Below the pieces are notes generated by a model, which was given only the letters and a program-made list of their open reading frames with translations, was not told the DNA's origin and searched no databases. The position numbers and the translations under genes are program-made. Of a stretch of DNA of 64,000 nucleotides, positions 29,838 through 42,350 are shown in pieces (position 1 is the first letter of the stretch; each line of letters begins with the position of its first letter). Source of the DNA: Lepidodermella squamata (Eukaryota > Gastrotricha). Location of the stretch: assembly GCA_047495785.1 (NCBI GenBank), contig JBLDXI010000026.1, positions 558,001 through 622,000 on the forward strand, in the 5' to 3' direction.

Positions 29838-30945
29838 ATGAAGAGCCTTTCTGTATCACTGTTGTATCTCAGCGTTATTTTCGCCTTCTCTTGGGTGACC
29901 TTCGACACGGTTGAAGGTTTGAACTGCTATCGAGCCTATAGCAATGACTCGAAGCTTCCAGCTAATGCAGTAAATGAAACTGCTATTGATTCCATTGGTT
30001 GCAGTGTAAGACACTTTAAAAGCCTGATGAATTTTTGAATACGAAATTTGATCCCAGAAAACATACAGAAGCAAAACCTTCATCGAGCCTCTTACCAATC
30101 AAATCATTGTGACAGTCGAGTACGAGTGGGGTTACTTCTTAGACGAACCCTTGGTGGGTCTTTACGAGACTTGCGACAGCATCTATGAGTACAGCAATGA
30201 CGGAATCGATGACCGACAGCAGTACTACACTACTTACGAACGAAACTGCATTTGCTGCGGAGAATCGTGTAACGGCCCTGAATTGGACGCAATTTGCAAT
30301 GACGAGCCAAAGTTCACTAAGGAATGCTACTCGCTAAAGGATTCACCAGTAAGGGAAATTTTAAAAAGTTTCAATTCAACAAAATGTTTTACAGTCCCAG
30401 CAACTTTCCGCACAAGCAACCGTGATTCCCTGCACTGAAACTCAAAGCTGCTACGTAAGATATCAATCTGAGGGAATTATTCTCATGCCTCAAATTGAAA
30501 TGTTTTTTAGAAATCTACCTCACTTGCAGAGGGCAACTCAGTCTACGATTGGGGATGTGCCAGTCTCGGCCGCTTGAGTTGCGGAGTCTGGGGCAACATT
30601 ACAGAGTTCAGCACGTTCTACAAGGGCTGCAGTTGCTGCGGGAACCAGTGCAACAATCAGAGAATGGATGGCATCGACGCTCAGTATGATACCGCCTGCC
30701 GTATCACAGGCCCCACTACGGTTACCCCAGTAATTATCAGTACAACTCCGTTGATCATCTACGAAGGCGGCTTTGATGGCGGCTCTTTCGCAGGTTAGAT
30801 TTTTATGAATAATTTTCCATCAGGAAAATTTCTTTGTTTTCTCAAAGGTGGAATTTTCCTCGGAATTGCTATTGCGGTCGGTATTCTTGTTGGCCTTCAT
30901 TTCTACAAGAAAAGAAAAGAGGCAAGGAAGTACGGCGAAATTTAG
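29838..30945 (+). CDS. CR3: Cys-rich type I membrane protein with CD164-like tail
   Basis: Exons 29838-30005, 30058-30348, 30395-30454, 30511-30793 and 30848-30945; 299 residues. Same order as CR1 and CR2: signal peptide (about 1-28), two Cys-Cys-Gly modules, a much shorter Thr/Pro stalk, Tyr-Glu-Gly-Gly-Phe-Asp-Gly-Gly-Ser-Phe-Ala-Gly-Gly, membrane helix, and a Lys/Arg-rich tail ending Lys-Tyr-Gly-Glu-Ile. Exon 2 is 291 nt and exon 3 is 60 nt, exactly as in CR2. An AATAAA lies at about 30991. Confidence 0.8.
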
Positions 30946-31156
30946 GCAGGAAAAGACGCGTCTTCTTTTTGTGTTGATATATTATGTGCCTAATAAAACA
31001 ACAATGCCATTAAAATTTGAGTTTTTTTATTGAAAAGCACACAAAAACAAAAGCTGAGTGGTTGTATTGTTTGTTTCTCCAAAAAACTGCATCTAGTTTT
31101 TATTACATCTCGCATAAACAACCTGAAATTTATTGAAACAAAGTTGAGTTACAGCC

Positions 31157-32469
31157 ATGCTGCTGTTAAGCTTGTTGCTGCAGTATCTGATTATCGTCGT
31201 GGTATTTTTGCTTTGTTATGTAATTGTTTCAAAGTCTTGAAATGGGATTATAGAAACTGGCATCCTGCTTGCTGTTCAACAAATATGTCGACTGCCGGCT
31301 ACCAGGCGACCCCGGTATATGCCCGGGTAACTTCCCAATGTTCTATTACGAGGCGAAGGAGCTCAAATGCATCGAATTTGTGTTTTCTGGTTGCGGAGGG
31401 AATACGAACCGATTCCGAACAGAAGAAGAATGTATGGGGAATTGCACGGGCGTCCTCGCAAATTACCCGCTATCCCCCGAAGAAAATCCGGCTCGTAAGT
31501 AAATTGAGCTACTTCAATCCCTCACTTGCCTTAATTTTCTTTATATTTTAGACGAGAGGTGCCAGCCCCCTCTTGACAGTGGTTGCTACAACTCTTACGA
31601 CCTTCTAGTCCTTCGATACACCTTTGACGCTCAAATCGGAGCTTGCAAGTCGTCCTACTACTGCAAGTCTGACTGGAATGATATCGGATTCGATGGCGAA
31701 GAGGCCTGTAACCGCAATTGTGCCTATCCAACGGTAAAACTCGAATTAACCCACTTTTTCCAGCAATAATTATGGTTTTTAGATGAAACCTCGAGCTGCA
31801 ACTCCTCGTGCAGCGGCTAGGCCTTCAGGCACTACTCAGGGTCAACAGCAGTTTATGAGAACTTTGATGACCCTAGCTACCCCTGGAGTCATTCGCCACA
31901 TTTCCCCTCGAAATATCTATCACCGCATCTACTACGACTGCGGAGAACCTTACGCAAATCGGGGTAGAATCACCTCGATCGAAGACTGCGCCGAGTACTG
32001 CGAGGGCCTATCAACGTGCAGCGTCATAATCTTCAGCCCAGTCGATCGATGGTGCCATGTCAAAAAGAACTGTAACAGCCGGACGAATACAACACGTTTG
32101 ATTGGGGACGGCAAGGAAGCTTGGCAGTTAATCGGGCCAATCAATCCTACTACAACTTTCCAGCCAGACCCAGTTAGTCCGACGGTTCAACCCGCCCTGC
32201 GAAGGATTTTCAACGACTCATCAGATGTGATGGACCGATTTGTACGGTTAGGCGGGTCTTGTCAAGGCCCTGTCGTTCAAAGTAACCAAGTCGCGTCTGT
32301 ACGAGCTTGTGCCCAATTATGCGAAAGTTACGGAACTTCTGATGAAGAATGTTTCGGCTTTGTTTACATCAGCGATACAAGGAAATGTCACCTAATGTCG
32401 AGCTGTATGCATAACCGTGTGATAAATGGCCCACCGACGTGGCTAAGGCTTTATAACAGAAGGAAATAA
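31157..32469 (+). CDS. Secreted Kunitz-Kunitz-PAN-PAN protein (KP1)
   Basis: Exons 31157-31201, 31254-31494, 31552-31733 and 31783-32469; about 384 residues. Exon 1 is a hydrophobic signal peptide. Two six-cysteine Kunitz modules lie at about residues 23-72 and 96-152. The residue after the second cysteine (P1 site) is Pro in the first and Tyr in the second, so classic trypsin inhibition is unlikely. Two PAN/apple-like modules follow, about 200-250 and 300-375, with Cys-x-x-Tyr-Cys and Cys-x-x-Leu-Cys cores. Likely an extracellular protein-binding or matrix protein. It is a paralog of KP2 without the Gln-rich insert. The stop overlaps an AATAAA. Confidence 0.75.
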
Positions 32470-32486
32470 AATCTCAATTTTATTCT
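32462..32486. terminator. Overlapping bidirectional poly(A) signal region
   Basis: AATAAAAT on the plus strand and ATTTTATT, its inverse, lie four bases apart between the stop of KP1 (32469) and the stop of the minus-strand gene (32486). Each strand therefore reads an AATAAA at or just after its stop codon, so the two 3' UTRs must overlap. Confidence 0.7.
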
Positions 32487-34145
32487 TAGCATTTGCACTT
32501 TGTGATTGTTGCCTCAAGTTTTCCTTTCAAAATCGAGTTGCCCTTATGGGTGCTGAACTTGTTCAATTGACGAGAGACGATTTTGAGGACGGCTAGTACA
32601 ACGGCGCAGTAGTAATCGCTTTGCTTAGCGGCGTGTTTGGTAGAAGCGCTGAATAAAGGACTGTTCCGGCTCCGCTCTTGGACCAAACGACTAGCTGCTG
32701 AGGCGCTGTAGTCCCAGGCCCTGCTAGAGTCTGCTTGATAGTGCTTCCGCATCTCAACCTCAGCAGCCTGTTCCAGCGAGGTCAGAGCCGCCGAGAAGTC
32801 TTTCCTCCGCTTTTGGGTTATGACATCAGCCGGGGCTAAGGATCGAGCTGTTTCGAACTCAAGGTAGAGCTGCCGGATCAGGCAATACGCCGACATGCAA
32901 GCATCATGGTCCAAAGTAGACCTGTCAACGTATCTCCTTTGATACTTACTAACGTTCGACTCGTAACCACTCTCCAAACTTGTCGAATCCGTAGCGTTAG
33001 ACGGCGCATAGGGCATTGAAATTGTGCCCTGGAAGTGGGAGTAAGCATCTCGACAAGCTGAAGCGAAATTTTCGAGCAGAACTCCGTCCGTCTGGCATTT
33101 CGGCTGCCATATCTTCCCGTTGCTTTTCGGGTTGTTCTTCGACGGAATCATATCTCGCAACTCATCCAAAGCATCAGACGCGTCATGCCAGGCCTTGCTC
33201 ACCTCCAACTGGCTACGTTTCAACTTCCGCTGGCTTACGCGGCCACGATTCGCGATAGTAGTCAGACTATCGCTGTTGTTACTAGCTATTGTCTGAGTCT
33301 CAGCGACCGAGCCAGTTTCAAGTAAGGCTAAAGCGTCTTCCGTACTGATTGGACCCTGAAGACCGGTATTGAAGTTCTTCTTCAAAATCCGCTCACTTTG
33401 ATTGAGAAGTTTCATCAACTCTTGAAGTCGATTGTTGTTAAACCATAAAGTATTGACGAAATTGTTCTCCTTTCTTGATGGCTCCAGTGAGGCAAGAAGA
33501 TCACGCTGAACTGCCAGAATTAGGGGCAGGCAACACTTGCAGACATGCGTAGTCATTTGAGGCACCTCTGAAACTGGTTTTAAGGTAAATTTCAGTGGGG
33601 AAATGGTTCCTAAGTGACTTACGGTCAACCATATTAGGAATTTGAGCCAATCTAGCGCATTTGTGGCAAACGACCAATCGACAAGTGTAGCATTCCAACT
33701 CCCCGCGGCTTCCTATACTGTTCCTTCTGGTTCTTTTAGGGGCTGTAGTATCGGACGATCTTTTCGTGAAATTGAATTTACCGAAAAGCCCAGTTGCTTT
33801 CCCATCTTTCCCTCCTACTTCACCAGGTAAATTTTGAAAATTCTCCGCACACAACTGACAGGCAGGAATTGTTGAAGGATCAACAGTTGATGATCGGTAG
33901 ATTTTGTTTAGCGCTTTACTGATGTCCGCGTCTTCGCTACTCGCTGTTGTTGTTGTTAGCTTTTCGTCGGTTAATTTCAGCAGACGCGCCGCCATTTGCT
34001 GCCGCGTTTCGAGCCGGATGTTTTTCTCGTCGATCCAATCTTCACCCTTGGAACCGCGCCACCACCTGAGCCGCTTGAAGCTATCAAAATTCATGGCTAG
34101 CGAGTTGCTAGGGACATTTAAATCGACAGCGTACACTTCCGCCAT
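32486..34145 (-). CDS. FYVE-like zinc-finger protein, possibly prenylated
   Basis: Exon 1 (34145-33623) and exon 2 (33567-32486) give 534 residues. Four Cys pairs (Cys-Gln-Leu-Cys, Cys-Tyr-Thr-Cys, Cys-His-Lys-Cys, Cys-Lys-Cys-Cys) between about residues 96 and 190 look like a FYVE-type or Rab-effector zinc finger; an 80-residue basic Ser/Arg-rich insert separates the first from the second pair. The remaining 340 residues are helical and mostly polar. The protein ends Lys-Cys-Lys-Cys, a Cys-x-Cys terminus like those of geranylgeranylated Rab proteins. A membrane-traffic role is a guess. The start Met is the first in frame and is preceded by an A-rich leader. Confidence 0.55.
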
Positions 34146-36115
34146 GATTACTTTTATATAAAAATGAAAACAAAAGAAATGATATCAAAAGGCTTAGTTG
34201 TCGCATAGGTCGAATTTCACACTGATAACAATAAGAAAGATAACAAAGACATATGTGAGGCGTATCAAATTTCGTTTTGTTTACTCTCGGACATGTTTAT
34301 TTTCGATAATTAATCAATTATCCGGAATTCGCGTAGAATTTTTGAAGAATTCCCTAAAATATTTTCCTTTTCAGAACCTTGCTACCCAATTTTCGGCTTA
34401 ATTGCTACCTCTCAAGGTCACTTTTTATTGACTTGGTACTTTATTTACATGCGTAGATAATTATACGGTATATAATAAGGACTTTACTCATTTGAGAATA
34501 GGAAGCCAGTGTGAAAACATGCTAAATTTACAAACTTGGAATGCACTAAATCATCTTATCTATTGCTGTTATTTATCTAATATTTTTTTTATTAGTGCTT
34601 CCTCGAATGGTGTCATTTGGGTCATTTATAAGGCGCAAATGTTGTACTTGATTATCTTTTATTTACCCATTCGAGACTATATGACTAGTCATAAATTATG
34701 CCATCAATAGGCGCGTTGAATAAGTAGTATTAAACGTTTCTTTTCTGTTCATAAACGGCTGTCAGCCATAGCCGTCCGTTTTTGTCTGCGATTTACTTTT
34801 CGTCACGGAAAAAAATGACCAGAATTTAGGTGTAAAGCTTGCATTTTTCCGCCCGCTTTTAAACGTTTGCTGAGCAGATTTTCTTTATTGTCAAGGCACG
34901 TTTTTTCTTCTTTTCTTTTCTTTTATTTTGTCATTTTATTTTGTTTTAGAACTAAAATAAGTTCGATGTAAAATGTAGAACAACTGTGCTGCGAATTCTG
35001 AAATATTTTTGAGAAGAGGCAAATTTTCTCTTAATAGGATTTTGAGGCTTTTCTCTATTGGTTTCCTTTCATTTTCCGTTTTTTCTATTTTTGATAAACG
35101 GGGAGCTTTATTTTCCCATAAGAATTATTTTTATTCGCCGGAATTTTTGTAACTGATTTGACAGAAAAAAATGGCGATTGCTAAAGTTGTGAGATTTCAG
35201 GCATAATAGGCCATTGACCTACTCTATGAATAACGAAGACCGTACATTATATGAACATTATTGCTATGGTTCTCGGCAGACATTGTTGAAAAATGCGTGT
35301 TGCCGTAGTCACGTGGTAAATTGGCGGTTTTTACCGCGAAATGATTTCATATGTGATTGAATCCGAAAAGGAGCACAATAGAGGCTCAACAATATAACAC
35401 ACAATTTGAGAGATGACTTGAAAAATTTCTTGAAAAAAGTTCATTTCTTGCGAAGCCTGGCTCATGGTTTCATAATTGAATTCGAAAAAGCGTCTCCAAG
35501 TGCTTTTCTTACATAATCCATGCCCATGGCCTATATGGTGTACTGTAATTGAACAATTTCGAGCCAGATCAATTACTCGGGGCTCGGCCTTCTTGGATTC
35601 TTTTCACTGCTGTGACAGAAATGTCAGCGTTTTTTTTTATTTTTCCTTCCTCAGCTCAGTTTTATTATTCAGGATATTTTTTTATAAATGAATAGACATC
35701 AGAAAAAATGACCCATCATTTGGTTTTTTTATTCCTTAGTGACATATAATTGCCCATCCTTCGTAGTATAAGCCGATTCGAAAGGATAACAATGAACAAT
35801 GAACAATTTCCAAATTTTTCGATATTTCGGAGTTACTATAGTGAGTATAGCCCGGGCTGATATATGAATAATAAAAAATGCGGAATCTATTTCCTCTAAT
35901 TTTATTTACCCGTCATTCCTCAATTCACCCATCCTTTATCCACGATTACTTGGTGGTTAAACAGAAACCCTATAGTAATTTTCGGCATTTTATCCGGAGG
36001 ACCGAATTCCGAATTTTCAAAGACGAAGTTGCATCCTTTGCAGCCACAAACTGTGACTTGGCCCCAGAATTCAGAATATCTGATCCCTTTTACAAGTATT
36101 TTCTTTGTTTGCCTC

Positions 36116-36133
36116 ACTCATGGGACACCGCAG
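36116..36133. mobile_element. Solitary MITE end
   Basis: ACTCATGGGACACCGCAG resembles the right terminal repeat of the MITE at 36352-36737 with a few changes. No partner end was found, so it is probably a truncated older copy. Confidence 0.4.
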
Positions 36134-36351
36134 TTCTATATCCGTCGAGTTTTTTCTTAATTGTTTCCATTGTAAAGTGCCTAATCCGTATCTTCGGGCA
36201 ACATGCAGCCATGGCTTTTTGCCAGCAGAATATTACTTTTCTCAAACAAACAATGACGTGTGTTTTCCCAACTATGCGGAGAAGGTTTCTAAATATTTTA
36301 TTTAATTTTTTTTTTATTTTTCTAGACAATTTGTACAAGCATACTTACCTA

Positions 36352-36737
36352 CAGCGTGTCCCAGAAGTTGTGCAACTATTTTTCAGTTTAGCAAATTTTT
36401 GTAGGAAACCCAACTAATTTTATTAAATTAATCCTACCGAGAGAATATTCCATCTATCTTTTATCCGCGATTTAACCAAAGAAATAAAAAATTTACCGCA
36501 GAAGTCCCGGAAAACCCCGATGTAACTGGATCGGTAATTTTCGGTATTTTACCCGGTTGGAACAAATTTCTCCGGACGTTTTCAATTCAACAAGGGACAT
36601 GCTTGATATCTATTCTCGTATTTTTTGAATTTTTATAAACATTTCCTGGCCATGAAATGTGACTTCGACTCTCATTTCGAGTTTCTGAACCCTTTTCCGT
36701 GTAGTTTCTTCGCTTGAGTTACTTATGGGACACGCTG
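36352..36737. mobile_element. 386 bp MITE with TA target duplication
   Basis: Termini CAGCGTGTCCCAGAAGT (36352-36368) and its inverse at 36721-36737 match at 16 of 17 positions. Both ends are flanked by TA (36350-36351, 36738-36739). The interior has no coding capacity. TA duplication and short ends suit a Tc1/mariner-driven non-autonomous element. Confidence 0.75.
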
Positions 36738-38374
36738 TATTTGCAATCTCCCTGTAAACATTCGCAAAAATGACTCGCGTGGAATATTGATTTCAATTTC
36801 TTTCTTTTTTCTTTTTTTATCTCCTCGGTGTGGCCCTAATTTTAATCGTATAATTAAAGAAATGTTAAGCACTGCTAATCCACAAAATATCCAGGCCATG
36901 GTTATTACCTGGTTTTGCCTGGATTTTCTGTTTTTTTTCTCGTTTTTTTGTTGATTTTGCGCCTCGTGATGTTTATAGAAAGTGGCCTCTTGAGATGCCA
37001 TCCTGCGGCTTTTTTGCGTTGTATAAGTAGCCCTGTCACACGGGTTTTATTTCAGTTCGAAGTTTATCTGAGTGGAAATAATATTCTCAAAAATGCAATT
37101 TTTGAAATAATTTGTTTTTCAATTTTGTAAAAAATTTCAAAATCACAATAAAATTATTTTTAAATTTCCTGTTACGCGATTTGATAAAAATGATGTGAAA
37201 AAATGGAGTTTCAAAATTTTGAAAATTTGCTCGGCTGAAAAAATATGAAAGATTTGAAAGGTATTTCTTATCATTTGAAGCGTGTTCGATTCCGTTTATT
37301 TCTGAGCAAAGCGATAGCTGCCACGTGTTGGCACTCGTACGATGAGCTTTCTGCCTCTTAGCCATTTTGGCACTCCTACTTGGCACAACTATAAATACTT
37401 ACTTACACCTGGTTTAACAGAGAATACGTGTGTTAACGCACGCGATGCCTATCAACTTTCGAGCTTTTCGACCCTTCAAGTTCAAAGTGTCAGCAGATAA
37501 TTTTCGTCGTCATGATGTTGTCGTTAAACACAAGAAAAAACACTAAATGACCACACACTCGAACAGCAGCTGACCATAAGATGGCCACTTGTGTTATAGC
37601 TAATAGAGAGTGTGGAAAAAAAACCTCAGTTGAAAATAAAAAACTAACACCGCGGCAATTACTCGCGCGCGCGCGCATGATGCATTGGTGGTGCTGCTGC
37701 TGGGTGGTGGCAGGTAATCAAAAAAAAAAGATTTCAACATCGGTGTGAAAAAACTGCAATTCACGCCGGTCGATTTTTTGCCTCAACTTTATCTCTCGCA
37801 GTTATTTATTTGACGATTATTAAATTCTCGTGCCGCGCCGAGTTGCTGCCATCATCTCGAGCGCCTTGTTACAGCATAAGGTAGCAGCAGCATCAATAAG
37901 TCGGCAGTTCTCGCTCATCAGGCTATAATCGTTCTTGTGCGTGGAGAACCATTGCCCACTCCACGATGCTGCCACGATGCTGATGATTATAGTTTAATAT
38001 TTATATAAAAACGCGGTGTTTAACTACTTGTATAATATAATAAGGAAGGCCGTGTTATAAGCTTACGCGCTGAGCTAACGGCCACGTCCCCACGCCGCAT
38101 CATCGCCTGCCTTCATTGTATCTAAATAATTCGCAACACGAGTAGCAACAGCGCGCGGTTGCCTTTTGTCAACGCGCTGGCGTCGCTCTCTCTTTTTTTC
38201 AGAACCCCGACTGATCTGAGCGGCCAGATTAGAAGCGCATAAAACCGCATATATTACTGTTTTACCACATATATTTTGTCCACGCGTATCGTTGACTAAA
38301 CGCTTATTATTGTTTTCAATGTCCGCTCGTTAATTAATGTTATATTATAGTATTTTTCCACCTAATGAGACTTA

Positions 38375-41300
38375 ATGGCAAAAATCAAGCTCAGCAACCA
38401 GCTCACATCGTTTTGTGTAAGTTTCGAAGAATTGATTGAAATAATCCTCCTTAATATTAATATGAATTTTTAGATTCTACTTTCGCTCTTCACTTTCGAG
38501 CTGGCCGCGGGCGTTGAAGAATTGCCGGTCTTTGATAAAAATGTCAACTGCCGACTGCCGCCGGAAAGTGGTACTTGTTCGAGTTACTACTTTCCTATGT
38601 ACTACTACGACCCAACAGCTGGAAAATGTAGTCAATTAGTAAGTCACAGACCGCTTCGCTAATTTATATTCGCTATTTATTTTAGAATATTTTTATTAAC
38701 CGCTCACACATTGGGTGAAGCGGAAACAATTTTCGAAGTTAACAACAAATTCCTTTTCGCTTATCTCTTGCGATTTTGGATCAATATAGAATTTACGAAA
38801 ATGCGGCAAAATTTGAAATTATATCGATCCTATTTCAAAGATGAAAATTACTTTCGTGATAATCAAAATTATTCCAAAAATTCAAAAAATGGAAACCGGA
38901 TATTCCAGTGAAGCAGAACTTGATAATTGATTTCAGTGGTCAATAATTATTTTAAAATTAGGCATTGCATTGTGCAAATAATTACCTTGAGGATTTGAAA
39001 TTAAAATCCGATTTTTTCTGAATTACTTTTTTCTGTGGTTGATTTACTCACAAAATCTCAGATTTTAGACATTATAAGCTACTGGTTACCGGTTTTTTCT
39101 CTTTAGTGAATTTTTTTTCATTCAATCCATTCGTAATTCTTCAGACCGGATGTAAAGATGGTAGGTACTCACTCATCACCTGTATCACTCATCATCTTTT
39201 TAGAAAAAAATCTCCTGAGTGATACCAAAGCTCATTTCTTTTTTTCCGTCAAGCATTACTAATTTAGAATTTTTTTGGATTTCAGTTAAAGTTTTAATTA
39301 ACAAAAAATGACAGGCGCACACAGTTTTAATTAGTATGCTTACAGAGAAATGTTCATCTTTTCTTTAATTGATTAATTATTATTCTTAATTTTATTCCCG
39401 ATAGGTTTATTCCGGCTGTGGTGGAAACAGTAACCTATTTACAACGGAATCCGATTGTTTAACAGCCTGCGCTGGCGTGTCGGACTCTGAAGATCGGAGA
39501 TCGCGGCAAATCCTTAACTCGCCGATTCCGGTTCCGCCGTCTCAGAGCAGTCTAACGAGCAGCAACTCGGTCAATTACGTCTCGTATAGCTCGCAACAAA
39601 CGCAACAGCAGCACAACGTCGTACCGCAACCTTCTATACAAATTCCTAATTCAATCCCAGAAAACCTTCCATCTCCGTCCAACTGCCAGGCGCCGTTGGA
39701 CGCAGGCTGCACCCAGGATAAACCTTACATTTTACTTCGATTTTATTTCGACGAGAGAAGCGGATCATGCAAGGCTGGGTTTTATTGTAAAAACGACGGC
39801 AATTACCGGGGCTTTGAAACTGAAACTCAGTGCAACACCCTGTGCACGTCCGTTGCTAACAAACCAGCCTTGCCGTGGTCTCCGCTTCAACTCCCGGAAA
39901 TTCCGACGGCTCAATCTGCATCACAGCCGTTGAACTTCCCGAGTTTCCCGCGTATGCCTGAGGCCATTCAGCAGTTGACGGCGCTACAACCTGTTGAGCA
40001 AAATTCCCAGCCATTAGGCGGATTGCAGGGTATGCAGATGCTTCAGCCGGTTCAGCAAGCGTTGGGTAGGCAAAGGAATGGTCCGGTTGAACAGGTGGCG
40101 CAGCAAATTCAGCAGATGAGATTTATGCCTCAGTTAGCTGCCCAGGCTCAGCAGCAGTTTCCGGCTCAGAACAACCAACAGCAGCAACAACAGCAGCAAC
40201 AACAGCCATCTAGATTCTTTGATGGCCAGCAAATGCAACAGCAAAATTCAGCCCAGTTCCAGCCGCAGCAACAACCGCAGAGGCCTCAACCGCCTCAGCA
40301 GCCAACAAATTTCGACCAAAATCAGCAAAACTTCCAATCAGGTCCAAGTCAGAATCAACAAATCAATCAACAGCAATGGCAGCCGTTTATTCCTCAGGAA
40401 GGGCAGCAGCAAATTCCACCGCAAAATCAGCAACAATGGCCACAGTTTCAATCTAATCCTCAATCTCAGAATCAACAGCAAAATCAGCAACAGTGGCAAC
40501 AGAATCCTCAGCAGCAACAACAACAGTGGCAGCAAAATCCACAACAACAGCAACAGCAACAGCAACAACAACAACAACAACAGCAGTGGCAACAGAATCC
40601 CCAACAACAACAGCAGCAACAATGGCAACAGAGGCCTCCAGAATTTCAACCGTTCCAACCTCAAATGCAGAATTCTAAGATTGATTCGCAGAATTTCCAG
40701 CAACAGCCTCCTCAACAACAGAACAGGCCACCAATGCCAATGCAGCCTCAAAATACCCGATTTGAACCCATTTTACCCGTTTCAGTAAATTTGCCCCTGA
40801 AACGGGAGCATTTGCAGAACGTTTTACCTATTGATCCTCAACAACAACAACAGCAAACTCAAGATAATGGTTTTATGCTGCAGCCTGTTGAAGCCCAGCA
40901 GCCTTTGCCTTTACGGTTGCAGGAACGCCGGGAACCCCCTGCACCTCGGCCTGTTATTGTAAGCTTTTCCGCGTAATTTCTGGAATCTTCCTTAATTTGC
41001 CGTAATCCTCTTAGCCTCAGTCTTCATTTCGTGTGCCCAACGACATTGCGCAGGTCAGTAATTGAGCTGTTTGTATTTTTTGACAAATTGATGCTAATTT
41101 TTTTTGTTCTTGTAGCAGCGAGACGCTATACTAGCTAACCCACAACTTTTCGTGGTCAGTCGTAATAGGCCACAGGTTGAAGAATTCGCTGTCAATTGTA
41201 AACTGTCTTTAATCTCGAGTTTGATATATAGGATGCTCCCGTTATTCCATCAGTCCAAGCAGCGTCCGGAAACAGCGATGAGCCGATTAGGCAGTTGGTT

Positions 41301-42107
41301 AACATCAACCCTCCGCTGACTCAGTCCGACAATCCTAACGCGGCGGCGGCTATACTCAGCCAATACTACGCGCCAGCTTCTTTCCGGTGTCGAGGCGAAG
41401 ACCTGGCAGTTTTCATTAACACAAACTCGCCGAGCCGTTGCGCGAGTCTCTGCGAATATCGCAACCCTGAATGCACGGCCTTTTCATTTTTCGGCAACCA
41501 CCGCCTGTGCCAGCTGAAAGCTAGCTGCGCCCGAGACGACGCTTTTATGATCCCTAGCGAGGAGACCTGGATCAGGGCGCAGAGGGTTCCGCAGAACGAC
41601 GATATCCCAGCGACTTTACCGCCTCCCCCGCAACGGGAGGTGCCATTTGAATTAAACATACCGGCCGGTCCTGTAATTTCTCAACGCATCTATCCTTACT
41701 ACGTAGTCCCTTTAACTGCAAGGTCCAGAACTACAACAAAAGAAACGCCTACTTCTTCACTTGTCGACGCTATGGTTTGGGAGAGGCCGAAGCCCTCGAC
41801 GAGGGAGCCTGTTGTAGTAACAGCATCACCCCGGCCTACAGTCGCGCCGACAGAGGAGCCTCAGTTCCTACCGAAATACTCATCGTTAGGCTACTACTGC
41901 GGTGGCGATTTGATAAAGCGGGTAACCGGCGTCGAGTCACGTGACGAATGTGCCCAGTACTGCACGGAGTACAAATCCGAGTCACGCACGAAGCCGCTGT
42001 GTTACGTTTTTACATACAGCCGTAGTATAATGCTGTGCGAGCTTCAAGTCAACTGCTACCAGCGAGATCGCGACAACACAGCCGCTGAAACGTGGATCGT
42101 CAAGTAA
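38375..42107 (+). CDS. Secreted Kunitz/Gln-rich/PAN protein (KP2)
   Basis: Exons 38375-38416, 38474-38638, 39405-40958, 41015-41053, 41116-41154 and 41232-42107; about 904 residues. Intron 2 (766 bp) is unusually long for this window. Exons 1-2 give a signal peptide and most of a Kunitz module completed in exon 3. A second Kunitz lies at about 162-214. Residues about 215-590 are Gln/Pro/Asn-rich with uninterrupted Gln runs of up to about 14, and two PAN-like modules close the protein (about 665-730 and 830-900). Same module order as KP1, so KP1 and KP2 are paralogs and the Gln-rich region is a later expansion. Gln runs suggest self-association in a matrix. Confidence 0.75.
40130..40720 (+). 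repeat. CAG/CAA-rich coding repeat in KP2
   Basis: Mixed CAG and CAA codons give Gln runs punctuated by Trp, Asn and Pro, including repeated Gln-Trp-Gln-Gln-Asn-Pro units. Codon mixing points to selection on the protein, not pure slippage. Length polymorphism is likely. Confidence 0.8.
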
Positions 42108-42350
42108 CGGTGATGAAAAATTGTCAAGCTTCACTAGCCAGTTAATCCACCGCCTTTTGAACGAGATATTGTATATTATGTAAACGAAACACTGTGTGTG
42201 TGTATATTTATTATTATTTTATATTGTCGTAAAAACGGTTTGAACCTCAAGCTTTTCTAGCGCGCGTTTTCAAAAAGTAAAGAGAACTGAACAATGAATA
42301 TGATGGTGTACTCTAGTGCTTTGTTTACGCGGGTGTTTGGTGTCATCATT

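Larger units (their letters stand above)
34146..38374. other. Gene-poor AT-rich region upstream of KP2
   Basis: 4.2 kb without a supported gene. The longest frame (35878-36417, plus) is composed of AT-rich low-complexity codons and spans a transposon end, so I reject it. The region holds a MITE (36352-36737), a stray MITE end (36116-36133), a CG dinucleotide run (about 37666-37677) and, near its right end, a GC-richer 300 bp that may be the KP2 promoter. Confidence 0.5.

Noticed and set aside
35878-36417. 179-codon plus-strand frame
   Set aside because: AT-driven composition, no domain, and it overlaps both the stray MITE end and the left end of the MITE.
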